DNA of 60,000 bases, taken from the NCBI RefSeq assembly GCF_932526225.1, contig NC_064043.1, positions 11,780,085-11,840,084 of the forward strand. The letters run 5' to 3'. The position numbers were made by a program, and so were the translations under genes. Each line of letters starts with the position of its first letter. Position 1 is the stretch's first letter. Origin of the DNA: Nematostella vectensis. Lineage: Eukaryota; Cnidaria; Anthozoa; Actiniaria; Edwardsiidae. Shown here one piece after another: positions 30,201-37,400 of this stretch. The notes below the pieces were generated by a model. The model made no database searches. It was not told where the DNA came from and worked only from the letters and a program-made list of their open reading frames with translations.

Positions 30201-32657
30201 GAATCATGAGCCTTTTCTCCATTGGTTTCCCCATTATGATGCTTTAGAATTATTGACTCTATTATCAGATCTCCAAATTACTCGCTACAACAGCTGAAAT
30301 TGACTATCTTTTTTTTTGCCTCAATTGTGCTGAAATTTTATTTTTATATTATTATTATTCCCCATTATGATGCTTTAGAATTATTGACTCTATTATCAGA
30401 TCTCCAAATTACTCGCTACAACAGCTGAAAGTGACTATCTTTTTTTTTGCCTCAATTGTGCTGAAATTTTATTTTTATATTATTATTATTCCCCATTATG
30501 ATGCTTTAGAATTATTGTCCCTATTATCAGATCTCCAAATTGCTCGCGACAACAGCTGAAAGTCACAATCTTTTTTTTGCCTCATTTGTGCTGAAATTTT
30601 ATTTTTATATTATTATTATCCCCCATTATGATGCTTTAGAATTATTGACTCTATTATCAGATCTCCAAATTACTCACTACAACAGCTGAAAGTGACTATC
30701 TTTTTTTTTTTGCCTCATTTGTGCTGAAATTTTATTTTTATATTATTATTATTCCCCCATTATGGTGCTTTAGAATTATTGTCCCTATTATCAGATCTCC
30801 AAATTACTCGCGACAACAGCTGAAAGTGACTATCTTTTTTTGCCTCATTTGTGCTGAAATTTTATTTTTATATTATTATTATCCCCAGGTAAGCTGCGTT
30901 CCTCCACCACTATTATGCAAATTCAGAGCGCATCTCATGTGCGTCGTGAGCCTCGACTTTGTGAGCGGCAAGAACCTCATAGTCACAGCTTCCACCGACT
31001 GCTCCGCACGTCTGTGGACAAGTGCTGGCAGATATGTAGGTAGGTCTTGGGACTGACTAGAGTATGACAACGCCCAAACTAGCCGATGAACTGTCGGCAG
31101 TGGAGACGATTTAATTTTTGTGTGGAGGGGGGGGGGGGGGGCACACTCCAAGGAATCTGGGTTACCAGGGCCCAATCCATGCCTTAGTCCTGCTGAGGTG
31201 AGGCATCGTGCCTTGCTTTCAATAATCTATTGTTATCTCTTTTACAGGAACCTTTGGACAGAAAGTTTTGTGGGATATAGAGCGAGCCATAAAAGGTAGA
31301 GCTTACTAGCATTTGAAAATCGTGTGCAGTTTAGCAACGTTTTGTCAGTGTAGTTTTTGTGGGTCTCTAGTTCTCGTGGTTCTCTGGTCATTGTGGTTCT
31401 CTGACTCTCATGATTCTTCAGTTCTTGTTGTACCCTGGGTTCTCTGGTTCTCATGGTACTCCACTTCTTGTGGTTCCCTGGTTCTTGTGGTTCTCTGGTT
31501 CTTGTGGTTCTCTGGTTCTTGTGGTATCTGGTTCTTGTGGTTCTCTGGTTCTTGTGGTTCTCTGGTTCTTGTGGTTCTCTGGTTCTTGTGGTTCTCTGGT
31601 TCTTGTGGTTCTCTGGTTCTTGTGGTTCTCTGGTTCTTGTGGTTCTCTGGTTCTCTGGTTCTTGTGGTTCTCTGGTTCTTGTGGTTCCCTGGTTCTTGTG
31701 GTTCCCTGGTTCTTGTGGTTCTCTGGTTCTTGTGGTTCTCTGGTTCTTGTGGTTCTCTGGTTCTTGTGGTTCTCTGGGTCTTGTGGTTCTCTGGGTCTCT
31801 TGGTTTCTGGTTCTTGTGGTTCTCTGTGTCTTGTTGTGCTCTGGTTCTTGTGGTTCTCTGGGTCTTGTTGTTCTCTGGTTCTCATGGTACTCCACTTCTT
31901 GTGGTTCTCTGGTTCTTGTTGTATCTGGTTCTTGTGGTTCTCTGGTTCTCTTGGTTTCTGGTTCTTGTGGTTCTCTGGGTCTTGTTGTTCTCTGGTTCTT
32001 GTGGTTCATGTGGTTCTTCTCGTTTTCTTGTTCTCTGGTTCTCGTGGTTATCTAGTTCTTGTGGTTTACTGGTTCTTGTGTAGTTCTCTGGTTCTTTCGA
32101 TTCGCTTAATAGATGTTTTAATAACAGGACGAGCAAAGCTCCCCCATGATATCCTCCGGAACGCATCACCAGACACCCTGAAAAGCCTGGGTACATCGGG
32201 GACCTACAAATGGCGGCGCATAGCCAAACAAATCCTGCACATTGCGAACATAGGGCGTCATCTCACCACCAAGATGGCGGACACGAGCTTTGACCAACAG
32301 GCGTTGGAGCCTAGCATTAAAGAAAGCATGCGAAATGTCCTCGGAAAATATTACCAGCCAAAAACCAGACACCGCCTTTTACCGCCCATCCAGAGACCTA
32401 GGTTCAATCACAACCAGGTCGTTGTTTACTCCTCGCTGCCTTATAAGGATTTGGAGACCGTGGACGATGCTAACTTATCGTTTGTGCTGGGACACCCAGG
32501 AGAGAAGTCGTCTTTGTATTCGCTGAGGGATGGGACAGAGAGCAGGGGACGTACAATGAAGATGGGTGCACCCCCATCGACAACGCCCAAGTCCCAAGGT
32601 CCTCGCACCCCGGCTAGTCGTGGGTCCGATTCCAGGAAGGGAAGAACTCATGTTTAG
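158..32657 (+). CDS. WD40-repeat protein of the WDR49/WDR64/WDY type (5' partial, 16 exons visible)
   Basis: Exons joined by reading frame and GT/AG sites: 158-288, 8544-8662, 8931-8998, 9208-9272, 9782-9865, 10434-10571, 10842-10946, 16979-17203, 17643-17713, 18422-18672, 19621-19826 (or 19660-19826), 20859-21071, 21704-21859, 30889-31039, 31248-31295, 32128-32657. They give about 850 residues. Typical WD40 strand ends are visible: VRLWN, IKIWD, VCVWS, VKIWN (twice), VRLWT, VRVWD, ARLWT, so the protein should form one or two beta-propellers used as a protein-binding scaffold. All joins keep phase except 288 to 8544 (phase 1 into phase 0), so at least one exon in that intron is missing from this model. 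The order of blades and the FDYCKEWNVIVTGGLDHYVR-type sequence suggest the WDR49/WDR64/WD-on-Y family. That family assignment is from memory and less sure than the WD40 call. The N-terminal part lies upstream of the window. Confidence 0.8.
1225..1484. mobile_element. Short inverted-repeat element with GGCCCGTACCCAGG ends
   Basis: CAGGCCCGTACCCAGG near 1225-1242 is matched in reverse by CCTGGGTACGGGCCTG near 1467-1483, giving a 260-bp non-coding element. Its inner right arm, with the run of C, the text reading AAGTGGACC in reverse and AAATCC, recurs at 38332-38412. This is therefore a dispersed family. Confidence 0.55.
1530..1616. repeat. Imperfect hairpin (foldback)
   Basis: GAGCTTTCTAGGTCGCTCG at about 1530 pairs with CGAGCGACACAGAAAGCTC at about 1593, separated by a short loop. 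No coding content. Confidence 0.55.
1957..3397 (-). pseudogene. Decayed secreted protein gene: signal peptide, PAN/apple, EGF-like, further C-terminal domain
   Basis: Exon 1 (3397 down to 3062) starts MRTSLYIFLLSLVSSTTC, a clear signal peptide. A PAN/apple-like cysteine pattern follows (CHSACVGDCRCRAFQM, RCELLGED), ending at a strong donor GCG|GTAAGT. Exon 2 starts at 2775 (acceptor TCTTTAG) in phase 0 with an EGF-like module (CLNEGTC, FSCKC, CSGKECEKC). The reading frame then meets TGA at 2569-2571. Translation beyond that TGA continues as protein-like sequence (EDGVYTLQTDTGIEFLTYC, reminiscent of the start of fibrinogen-like domains). It changes frame near 2450 (FIDGFAYINIPRESIWEKF) and again near a GGGG run at about 2195 (TSKCGYQRTGNVLEEDSFGYY), stopping at 1957. 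One nonsense codon and two frameshifts in an otherwise continuous coding exon indicate a pseudogene. Assembly error, or an active gene ending at 2569, are alternatives. Confidence 0.6.
2811..3030. repeat. GAT-rich microsatellite-like stretch in the pseudogene intron
   Basis: Interrupted runs of GATGATGATGA and related triplets at 2846-2886 and 2978-3025 lie inside the 2776-3061 intron. Nothing else is seen there. Confidence 0.5.
3557..3895 (-). CDS. Possible small secreted protein (unsupported ORF)
   Basis: A 112-codon ORF begins MFWLINILLIFLVLPESNK, which looks like a signal peptide, followed by a basic, Ser/Lys-rich body with only two cysteines. No homology is recognised and the region is AT-rich, so it may be chance. 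It lies about 160 bp upstream of the PAN/EGF pseudogene start on the same strand. Confidence 0.2.
   Translation of the reverse strand: MFWLINILLIFLVLPESNKIEGNNKTIKSGYCQKFAKISIKKKTIRFGQSSVSKFEALCIPIINVFLKKQLRSSSSNIERAFSRNMSTSVFTIENTVVHLQENLKKPSTIAF
4421..4492. mobile_element. Near-perfect palindromic insertion (72 bp foldback)
   Basis: TACGTGTAGCCGCTGACTCG at 4422 pairs with its reverse complement ending at 4491, with arms of about 35 bases meeting at the centre TAGCTA. It sits inside sequence of the form ATTGTACA..CATCACACAGAAGCC, which occurs uninterrupted at 4702-4730. Flanking AACATCACA on both sides looks like a target-site duplication. Confidence 0.7.
4743..6036. mobile_element. Non-autonomous TTAA-flanked inverted-repeat element (1.29 kb)
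   Basis: TTAA followed by ACACGAAACCGCGCTATAAA at 4743 is mirrored by TTTATAGCGCGGTTTCGTGT then TTAA ending at 6036. The terminal inverted repeats are about 28 bases and almost identical. The interior has no transposase-like ORF. It contains degenerate repeats with TTTGTCCCCGCT and GGGACATG motifs and a second TATAAAAGG. TTAA duplications are typical of piggyBac-type elements. Membership is inference. Confidence 0.6.
6037..6639. other. Intronic sequence without recognised content
   Basis: AT-rich intronic DNA between the TTAA element and the minus-strand unknown gene. The first 25 bases (to the motif GTAAGAACTACGG) recur inverted at about 8417-8448. No gene is seen. Confidence 0.4.
6640..8117 (-). 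CDS. Unrecognised spliced gene nested in the WD40 gene intron
   Basis: Likely exons: 8030 (or 8117) down to 7803, 7673-7575, 7107 down to about 6970-6990, and about 6897 down to a TAA at 6640. Exon 1 encodes MAFKRQACCCPNHEAWCGS, a KANRVEKVFLELDDKGKKGW segment, and a C-M-Y-C pair; the cysteines and histidine could bind metal. Its donor GAG|GTAAAA joins in phase 0 to a 33-codon Ser/Ala/Glu-rich exon bounded by GCAG and CAG|GTAAAA. The next exon (acceptor TTTTACAG) encodes DIEETSALGQILPSSVDAVR and an amphipathic KLRDIELKDIKRCIEVED stretch. The last junction is ambiguous: GAA|GTAGAA joined to TAAG|AGCAGT keeps frame into the exon encoding FSVSPHGLLCIEDGDPDY. I recognise no family. Nucleolar or cytoplasmic location cannot be judged. 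Confidence 0.5.
8118..8469. other. Intronic sequence upstream of WD40 exon 8544
   Basis: No gene is seen. The stretch 8417-8460 carries an inverted copy of 6030-6061 (ACCGTAGTTCTTACACG) and a direct relative of 4540-4588 (AACACTAACAGCTCGG...ATCATATCGCTGTGG), so it belongs to a dispersed family. Confidence 0.4.
8458..8543 (+). repeat. Tandem duplication ending at the 3' splice site of exon 8544
   Basis: Two copies of an approximately 42-base unit, from GGATAAAGAATAGCTGATGA and GGATAAACAATAGCTGATGA, each running to GTGGTTATGTCGC. The second copy continues into AG|GG, the acceptor used. Confidence 0.65.
8544..10946 (+). CDS. WD40 gene, exon cluster encoding two to three blades
   Basis: Six exons (8544-8662, 8931-8998, 9208-9272, 9782-9865, 10434-10571, 10842-10946) join without a frame break. 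They encode GLHNDWVRKVKYYPTLQCF, then VTGGLDHYVRLWNPYV, LKGHSATVTHILVNSEKGE and VIKIWDMRDL, ending at LYNDLFDQ. The GH and WD-type dipeptides mark blades. The short introns between them contain partial duplications of the splice junctions, described separately. Confidence 0.82.
9684..9757 (+). repeat. Two-copy 37-bp duplication just upstream of the 9782 acceptor
   Basis: ACCATACCATATAAAATGCG followed by TTACATACTGCTTATTT occurs twice in succession, ending about 25 bases before the acceptor CATGACAG. Confidence 0.65.
9850..10330 (+). repeat. Five-copy array of an exon-end plus 5' splice-site unit (about 112 bp)
   Basis: The real junction CAGGATAAG|GTAAAAGCAG at 9865 is followed by degenerate copies of the same junction: GGACAAG|GTAAAACAGAT (about 9975), GGATAAG|GTAAACAGATG (about 10080), GGACAAGTAAAACAGAT (about 10190) and GGACAAG|GTAAAACAAATG (about 10303). 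Each is followed by GCGTGTATTGATAAGG, a CTAGTGGCCCAA block, ATAGA, a TTTATG block and AACGAT. The copies fill most of the 9866-10433 intron. Confidence 0.75.
11120..11790 (+). repeat. 42-bp minisatellite
   Basis: About 16 units of the type GGTAATCTGCCTTATCTTTA plus CGTAACCCCTATTATTCTCTCA. Because 42 is a multiple of three and no stop arises, the region is open as repeated NLPYLYVTPIILSG. It grades at about 11790 into the 29-31 bp family, which shares GGTAATCT and TATTATTCTCT. Confidence 0.85.
11790..16978 (+). repeat. 29-31 bp minisatellite with a pyrimidine tract and TAG in every unit (about 5.2 kb)
   Basis: Units alternate between GCTAATCTGCTCTCCCTATT + ATTCTCTAG (29 bp) and GGTAATCTCCCTTTTCCCTA + TTATTCTCTAG (31 bp), with G/A variants. 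By length there are roughly 170 copies. The last unit reads CTCCCTATTGTTCTCTCAG|GTAGTG, which is the functional acceptor of exon 16979. Larger blocks of several units recur, so the array has also grown by segmental duplication. Confidence 0.9.
16979..18672 (+). CDS. WD40 gene, blades after the giant minisatellite
   Basis: Exons 16979-17203, 17643-17713 and 18422-18672. The first is read directly out of the last repeat unit: its acceptor TTCTCTCAG|GTAGTG is a variant of the repeat itself. The products include VVSACHESVVCVWSLETG, DGSVKIWNFNNG, ITGILCHKQHIITVGW and YDGCVKIWNADTGH, so three further blades are covered. Phases agree across both introns. Confidence 0.85.
17261..17470. mobile_element. 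Foldback element in the WD40 intron
   Basis: TTGACAAAACATTCACGTCG + ACCGGCTTCGCGAC (about 17275-17309) pairs with GTCGCGAAGCCGGTTGACGG + CAACGTCTTGTCAA (about 17419-17452). An inner pair AGCGCCTAGCTGCAT / ATGCAGCTGGGCGCT forms the loop stem. The outer flanks AGTGGGACAACTCGTA and AGTGGGACAGCTCGTA are direct repeats. Confidence 0.55.
17785..17935 (+). repeat. 17-bp tandem repeat (AAGCAGTACATGTGATA)
   Basis: About eight copies with ATGTG/ATGCG and TAAAG/TGAAA variants, in the intron 17714-18421. Confidence 0.8.
18095..18255 (+). repeat. 22-bp tandem repeat (TTACACGTGATCACTCATGATC)
   Basis: About six to seven copies, each containing the palindromic CACGTG or TGATCA core. The following 18255-18360 stretch is a degraded continuation. 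Confidence 0.75.
18725..19440 (+). repeat. 26-31 bp array derived from the 3' splice site of the next exon
   Basis: Units of the form GGTATTATGATTGACAGTTC + TCAGTATAAGT (31 bp) or TCTGTATGT (29 bp) lie at about 19003-19390, with looser TATTTTGATTGACAGTTTTA copies upstream from 18745. The downstream acceptor reads ATTTTGATTGGCAG|TTTTAAGTGCGTGTGTGG, the same text. Each unit therefore carries a pyrimidine-poor but AG-ending acceptor copy. Confidence 0.8.
19621..19826 (+). CDS. WD40 gene, Ser/Arg-rich linker exon with two possible acceptors
   Basis: Encodes a basic, serine-rich segment (HRPSSRSASRSGNRRSS) followed by SRLITPILPDIEVRESDHDS, ending GAGAAC|GTAAGT. Two acceptors 39 bases apart (exon start 19621 after GATTGGCAG, or 19660 after TGTCTCAAG) are both compatible with the upstream phase, so 13 residues may be optional. 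It resembles a disordered linker between propellers rather than a blade. Confidence 0.7.
19840..20330. repeat. Repeats of an approximately 120-bp GTCGTAAGGGTCG unit
   Basis: Three related blocks contain CGACCCTTACGACAGATA + TGACCAAACGAACGGGTCGT + ATTACTGTCATTAGAGATAG, in direct order, with inverted TAGTCGTAAGGGTC portions between them. It is part tandem and part inverted, probably a mobile-element remnant in the intron 19827-20858. Confidence 0.6.
20331..20858. other. Intronic sequence, nothing recognised
   Basis: Remaining part of the WD40 intron before the acceptor TTCTCGTTCCCAG. The ORF running into the exon here is an extension of exon 20859 without independent support. Confidence 0.4.
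20859..21859 (+). CDS. WD40 gene, blade and Lys/Arg-rich segment
   Basis: Exons 20859-21071 and 21704-21859. The first encodes ATLVTSGSGGWVRLWTLFGG and ends TLGYVR. The second starts VWDISCYYIKES, completing a blade across the junction, then continues into a charged stretch (EKPPPKENPEERSDEDK) ending KIGN. Both are in phase 0. The second donor is GGAAAT|GTTAGT. Confidence 0.82.
21072..21703. other. WD40 gene intron, nothing recognised
   Basis: Between donor AGG|GTAATT and acceptor TTTGTTTCAAG. No repeats or ORFs of note. Confidence 0.4.
21805..23010 (+). repeat. Duplicated exon end and donor, now separated by a mobile element
   Basis: GGCACGCCGGCGGGCGAATT...AGATAGGAAATGTTAGTAAGG (the end of exon 21704-21859 and its donor) has a degraded copy at about 22946-23000 reading GGCACGCCGGTGAGCGAGTT...GGATAGGAAATCTAAGTAGGG. 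The inverted-repeat element lies between the two copies. Confidence 0.6.
21890..22910. mobile_element. 1.0-kb element with about 120-bp terminal inverted repeats
   Basis: The left end GGCGCGCCGAGGTTGTTTTG + GCTAAACAGCTT is mirrored by AAGCTGTTTAGCCAAAACAA + CCTCGGCGCGCC at 22877-22908. Similarity continues inward to TTTTTCAGATTTTATTAATA + CATCTATGCTTT on both sides. TTAAGGCGAG flanks both ends and is a likely target-site duplication. There is no transposase ORF, so it is non-autonomous. Confidence 0.75.
23136..30185 (+). repeat. Telomere-like satellite, 38/44-bp units (about 7 kb)
   Basis: Units are GGTTATGACCGCGTGGTATA + GGGTTAGTGTTGGGTTAG (38 bp), or with GGGTCAGGGTTAG instead (44 bp). Every unit has two to four GGGTTA or TTAGGG motifs on the plus strand. 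Variant units (TTAGAACAGG, GTTACC, GTGTCA) show higher-order structure: several recur exactly 3,361 bp apart. It occupies most of intron 21860-30888. The unit contains a fixed non-telomeric core, so this is satellite rather than true telomere. Confidence 0.92.
30230..30888 (+). repeat. Five-copy 130-bp array abutting the acceptor of exon 30889
   Basis: Each copy begins CCCCATTATGATGCTTTAGA, continues with ATTATCAGATCTCCAAATTA, CAACAGCTGAAAGTGACTAT, a T run and TTGTGCTGAAATTTTATTTT, and ends in TATTATTATTCCCC. In the fifth copy the end reads TATTATTATCCCCAG and is the functional 3' splice site. Confidence 0.85.
30889..31295 (+). CDS. WD40 gene, last blade exons
   Basis: Exons 30889-31039 (acceptor TATCCCCAG, donor TATGTAG|GTAGGT) and the 48-base exon 31248-31295 (acceptor TTTTACAG, donor AAAAG|GTAGAG). 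They encode FRAHLMCVVSLDFVSGKN, TASTDCSARLWTSAGRYVG and the start TFGQKVLWDIERAIK. The phase-1 junctions fit exactly and regenerate V-G-T-F and I-K-G-R. Confidence 0.8.
31310..32095 (+). repeat. 17-bp minisatellite (TTCTTGTGGTTCTCTGG)
   Basis: About 40 copies fill the intron 31296-32127, with TTCTCATGG and GGGTCTTG variants near the ends. A 17-bp unit without stops leaves long open frames in all three frames on both strands, so the ORFs there are artefacts. Confidence 0.88.
32128..32657 (+). CDS. WD40 gene, terminal exon
   Basis: Acceptor TTTAATAACAG leads into RAKLPHDILRNASPDTLK, a non-WD C-terminal region of about 175 residues. It contains YKWRRIAKQILHIANIGRHL and a proline/serine/arginine-rich tail ending SRKGRTHV and a TAG stop. 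An AATAAA at 33061-33066, about 400 bases downstream, is a plausible poly(A) signal. Confidence 0.8.
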
Positions 32658-34468
32658 ACAGGATGATATAAACCTAGTTTAAGATGTAAAATTTTAGCAG
32701 CTTCCTTGGGTATAATTTCCATGTAATGATTGTGTTATTATTGAGAATGTTATGGTTAAAGAATGCTAAAAATTTTAAAGAATATGTAGTGTCATACAAT
32801 ATAGTAAAGCAGTTGCTAATCGACGAACTATGTCAACAATTACTTGCGCGCATTTTATCCGACTCTTAAGACAATTTTGTTATTTTTTTCATTCATCTAC
32901 TTAACCGTAGATCAAAAAAGCATCCACAATGGTAAAATGAGATATTTGATTTATATAATTTTTAAAAGAACGATTGAGTAATCCGAGGAAATTAGATTCT
33001 TTAGGGTAATTGACATTGCTGTGAAGCGTAAAATGGCGGTGTGACCGATCAATCATTGAGAATAAAGAAAAGAAAATGCTCGGGAGGTAATGGATTACAC
33101 AACACACGAAAAAAAGGCGAGTGCATTAATAGCAATTAGACCCTGAGCAAACTAGGTGTGCCCCCCTCGATAACCCCACAATTTATTTAGCTTGTTACCC
33201 CTGCAAAATCAATTCACATATAAACGGTACGATTTATTTTACACGCGTTATATACAAAGGGTCTCTTGGTCACTCTATCCCTATGACCATAACTATAACT
33301 AAAACATTCTATAATAAAACAGTCAAATCACAGTAGCATCGATGCTGCATTCTGATTGGTTGATCTCCTAGGAGGCCATAAGTTAAGTGCCAGGCATATC
33401 AAACCAGACAACGTTTTTGGCAATACAATTTGCTGTACTAGTGTGGTTCGATTAAACAACCCTATTACGTCCGCCCCTTATGGTTTCTGATTCAGTTACC
33501 ATCGACTATGTATCAATAGCTATTGCCTCAGAGCCCATGAGAGCTAAAGGGACAATTGTTGTATAGACTCGTACTGTTCTACCTTTTACAGCATACCTGG
33601 AAGAGTCGAGCCTAAATTACTGATTTAATTTATTTCTACTACCATCTTGCGCCGAAATTGCTATGCAAAACGATTCTTTATGGGTGAAATTTCCGTTAAA
33701 ATGCATACCTTAATTGAAAAACCCTAAATATTATATTCAAGATAATCATATAGACTACAATTAGTAGGCGAACACCGTCTTGCTATTGCAGTTTTCTCAT
33801 ATGTAGTCAGTAATATAGCCTACTGGTTGACTCCTTTGCGCCCGTATTTTCCAAATTGGCGGCCAAACACCGAACTTTGGTTTTCGCCGAATAATAATAA
33901 TAAATCCAACGCCTACAGATAGTGACACAGCGATGGGCTATGCAGGATTCTATATAAGCATCATGCATACCCTGGGTACTAGGAGCTCAAGCTTCACCCG
34001 TTCTCTGTCACGCCGGTCTTGGCTACGAGGACCGGCGTGAGAAAACAAGTGAAAAGCTCGGGCCTGGTACCCAGGGTACGTTATGCACTACGAACCATGG
34101 GAATTATCAGTAAAACTCTTTCCATAGTGCCTAGCGTGCTAATCGCCTTGTACTTGGCAACATCCGTCGCCAGTACTTTTCCTAGAAAATGTTTAAAAGT
34201 TGCCTACCTCCGGAAGGGTACGTACGCAGCACATAAGGACAGGTTCCGTTCATCCTAATCCCAGAAAGATCACCTTATATCAATCAGAGAATAAGCCAGT
34301 AAAACGCTACCGTGTTAATGGTAAAGCCTGGGTGTGTACACAGCAGCAACTCAAACGAGTTTCTTTTACGCGACGGAAAACTCTTCCTAATGAACTGCCT
34401 CTCACTCGCTATTGAACGCGTGCAGCCTCCTACTCAAGTCAGCAGCACGCAGACATTATCGATTGTTT
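32658..34468. other. Convergent intergenic region between WD40 gene and plexin 3' end
   Basis: Holds the WD40 3' UTR (AATAAA at 33061) and then AT-rich sequence. Plus-strand TTTATT at 33630 is the nearest AATAAA on the plexin strand, about 830 bases beyond its stop. A foldback element lies at 33965-34082. No gene is seen. Confidence 0.5.
33965..34082. mobile_element. Foldback element with ACCCTGGGTAC ends
   Basis: TACCCTGGGTACTAGGAGCT...CACGCCGGTCT pairs with AGGACCGGCGTGAG...AGCTCGGGCCTGGTACCC. The ends share the GTACCCAGGG text of the 1225-1484 element. Confidence 0.55.
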
Positions 34469-37400
34469 TCACTCGTTCTCGATGTCGGCCAAGATGTGCT
34501 CAAGTTTGGACGCCAGAGAGGAATAACCAGATTCCTCGAGCTTCTCTTGAAGCTGAAACACAAAAACAGTTATCAGGCGTCGTCGGCGGGGTTACTAGGT
34601 GATAGGATTGTGACGTGTCTTCACGTGCAACAATACATTCAGAATCTTGTTTAGAATCTAATTCTTTCGCGAGCTGTCAATGGTTCGCAAAAAAGTAAAA
34701 TCGAGCATGTTTCCAATAAGTTGAAGAGAGCTGACGGGAACTTGTGACAAATCATTAGAATATCATATAGCACGCGGCTAATTGGTTAACGAAATTCAAG
34801 ACGTCACAATTGTAGTAAGTATTCTGTCACCGATTCTGATTGATATAAGCTTTTGATGTAAAAATTGGTGGTATGATCTCATCAATCTTAATACATACGC
34901 TCTATTTCCTCCTCTTCGACTTTCTAGACTTCCAAAGCTCTAGCCTGCACAGAAAGCGCAAGTGGCCGAGGAAAAGAAGACGAGGCCGAGCGCTACAGGG
35001 GGTAAGGTGGAATTAAAGACCTTCTGCCCTCTCTTTCTGTTTTCCTTTCCCTTCGCCATATGGCGCTTGGCGATCTCCTTTACACCCCAGCGCTTCTTAT
35101 GATTCTTACCTGATCCTGATATTTGGTGGCGTAGTTGAAGAGTTCTTTGAGTGCATTATCCGCATTGAATTCACTGCTGTATTGCTGTAAGACATTCGAT
35201 ACAAAAAGCGTCAGCAATTTGAGAACGTCCTCTTCCCAAGTTTGTATGTGCATGGATGTCTTGGGCTGGCCCTTTCCCTCGATAAGGGTTGTCAGTTGTT
35301 TTTATCATATCATTTTGTATAAGTTTTTATATCGTATCTGGGAGCCAATCGTGTTTTAGTTTGTACAACTATTATGTGCTGCCCGCGTTAAAATAAAATT
35401 CACCATGATCATTATTATCATCATGGGAATCATGATCATTATTATCATCATTATTTTTTCATAATTTTAATATTAAAATATCTTCTTTATAATTACTAGC
35501 ATAAGAATTCAGATAATACGGATGTTATTAAAGAACTTTTCTATATCATTTTCCATTTACGCTTCTATTTCATTCTTACCATCGAAAGATCAGCAAAGTA
35601 ATCCGCCATTTCTTCACCAGAAGGCGATGGCAATGCAGTTATGTTCTGATAAAACCTGCAAGTCAAATGATATGATAAGTCCGCCCAAAATCTCATGATG
35701 CCTAATTGCTTTGTAAAACTTACTGCTCAACTCGTTGCTTGTAAGCTGGAATCTCCTTGGCGTAGAGCAGCTTGTTGGATGGAGAGTGCTGGCATTAAAA
35801 AGATGGTTTTAGTATCTTATGGCGAGGATCTGTACAAAATTCAACTTCAGAAAGAGTGTGGATCAACCATATACTCGATATACTTAAATAACAACATTTT
35901 TATAAGAGCTCTTTGCTTTACCAAGAAGATGGAAATGGGTGCTTTGCATAACTCGAAACTATTTTGTAGCGTAAAATGGCGTTGTGGTTTCATCAAGGTA
36001 TCCAAAGATGTTAATCAGATAAAAGTAAAGACATAATTATACAGTTATTGTAGACCTCTACATTTAAAATATGTATAACGAAATGCGAAATACTTACAAT
36101 TCCCAGACGATGTTCTGATATCGAACAAGCATCCATAAAAAGCTGAAATAAACAAATGGAGATATGATGAAACAATCATAAAAAAGGAAAGGCTAAGGAG
36201 AATATATATATTTTTTACTTTTAGTTAAAGGATGTCGGTCACCCACTCCTTTGTTATTGTTTACCATTGAAAATACAGCGGTTAATTCGCAAGGAAACTA
36301 CTAAAAAACAATCTACAAATGAAGTCTAATACTCAATTGACGATATTTGATTGGAAATATCTTGGTTACTTGCTTGGATTATCCGATGGAAATAGATGCT
36401 TTGTGTGACTCGCCATTGAGCGGGAGCATAAAATGAGTTATTGGCATTCTTTAAAAATAAAGAAAGGTTTAAGCACTCAGGAAAGATATCACGCTCCCCC
36501 CCCCCCCCCCCCCCCAAGCTTACAAGTTTGCATTGAACTCCCCTCTTCAATAAACGCCCCCCCCTACCCTCCCTCCCAGCTTAAAAAACAAATTACATAG
36601 AAATTCCGGTAATATAAATTAAATTCAATTGCCTTGCTTGATTTGAGCTTGGCTTCTACTGGGTGAGACTTGCTCAATGTCAAAAAACGCTTCCCACGCA
36701 GGCTATAATTTAACTTGATTCTGACTGGGGTTACAGCCCCTCTCTAATGAACGCCTCCTATCTATTGAACGTACCCCATTGGAACATCAAAATAGAATGA
36801 ACGCCCCGGGCGTTTGTAAGATCATTTACGGTAAGCTTTATTTGAAGTTTGGTGCTCTGAGTCACGTGACCCACCTAGGTTAAGACGAAAAGGCGCGAAT
36901 GTTGAGGGTCTTGCGGCACTCTGGGTAAGCTATCACGTGACCTACCTGCGCGATGACTGAGAGACACGAGTCCACGGTGCCAGACTTCTCAATATCGAAG
37001 ATGAAGTTGGGATTCTTAACGATGTTAATCCAGAAACGAAGAGGCAAACTAAAAATAAAATGATAAAATAAAACACTCGGCAAATCGCCCTTAGTCTAAG
37101 ACGTTAGGGGGGGGGGGGGGGCTGTTCTATTATATTGAGGACATAATAGACGGTGGTCGTTTTAAAGGTGTTCATACCTATTGTTTTTCCAAGTGTGTAA
37201 GACTTCCGAGTCCGAGAGGTTGAGTTCCTTCGCTTGACTGTCCAGCAGGTCAAACAGATACTTGACGGGAACGGGCGGCCGGCAATTGCTATTGAACATC
37301 GAGTTGAACAAACCGTCCACAAACTGCTGTAAAGTGCCCTGGTTGAAAAGCACACAAAAGAAGACTTCCAGCAAATGTTTTACCATGTGAATTTGGGCAT

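Noticed and set aside
11120-32100. CRISPR-like array
   Set aside because: Repeats are contiguous or only slightly degenerate with no unique spacers, the context is a spliced eukaryotic gene, and no cas genes are present.
31242-32196. Long ORFs on both strands (about 255, 256 and 415 codons) with SGSCGSLVLVVLWFLWF or REPQEPENHKNQRTT repeats
   Set aside because: All come from a stop-free 17-bp minisatellite. Only the terminal 32128-32657 part of the 415-codon frame is a real exon.
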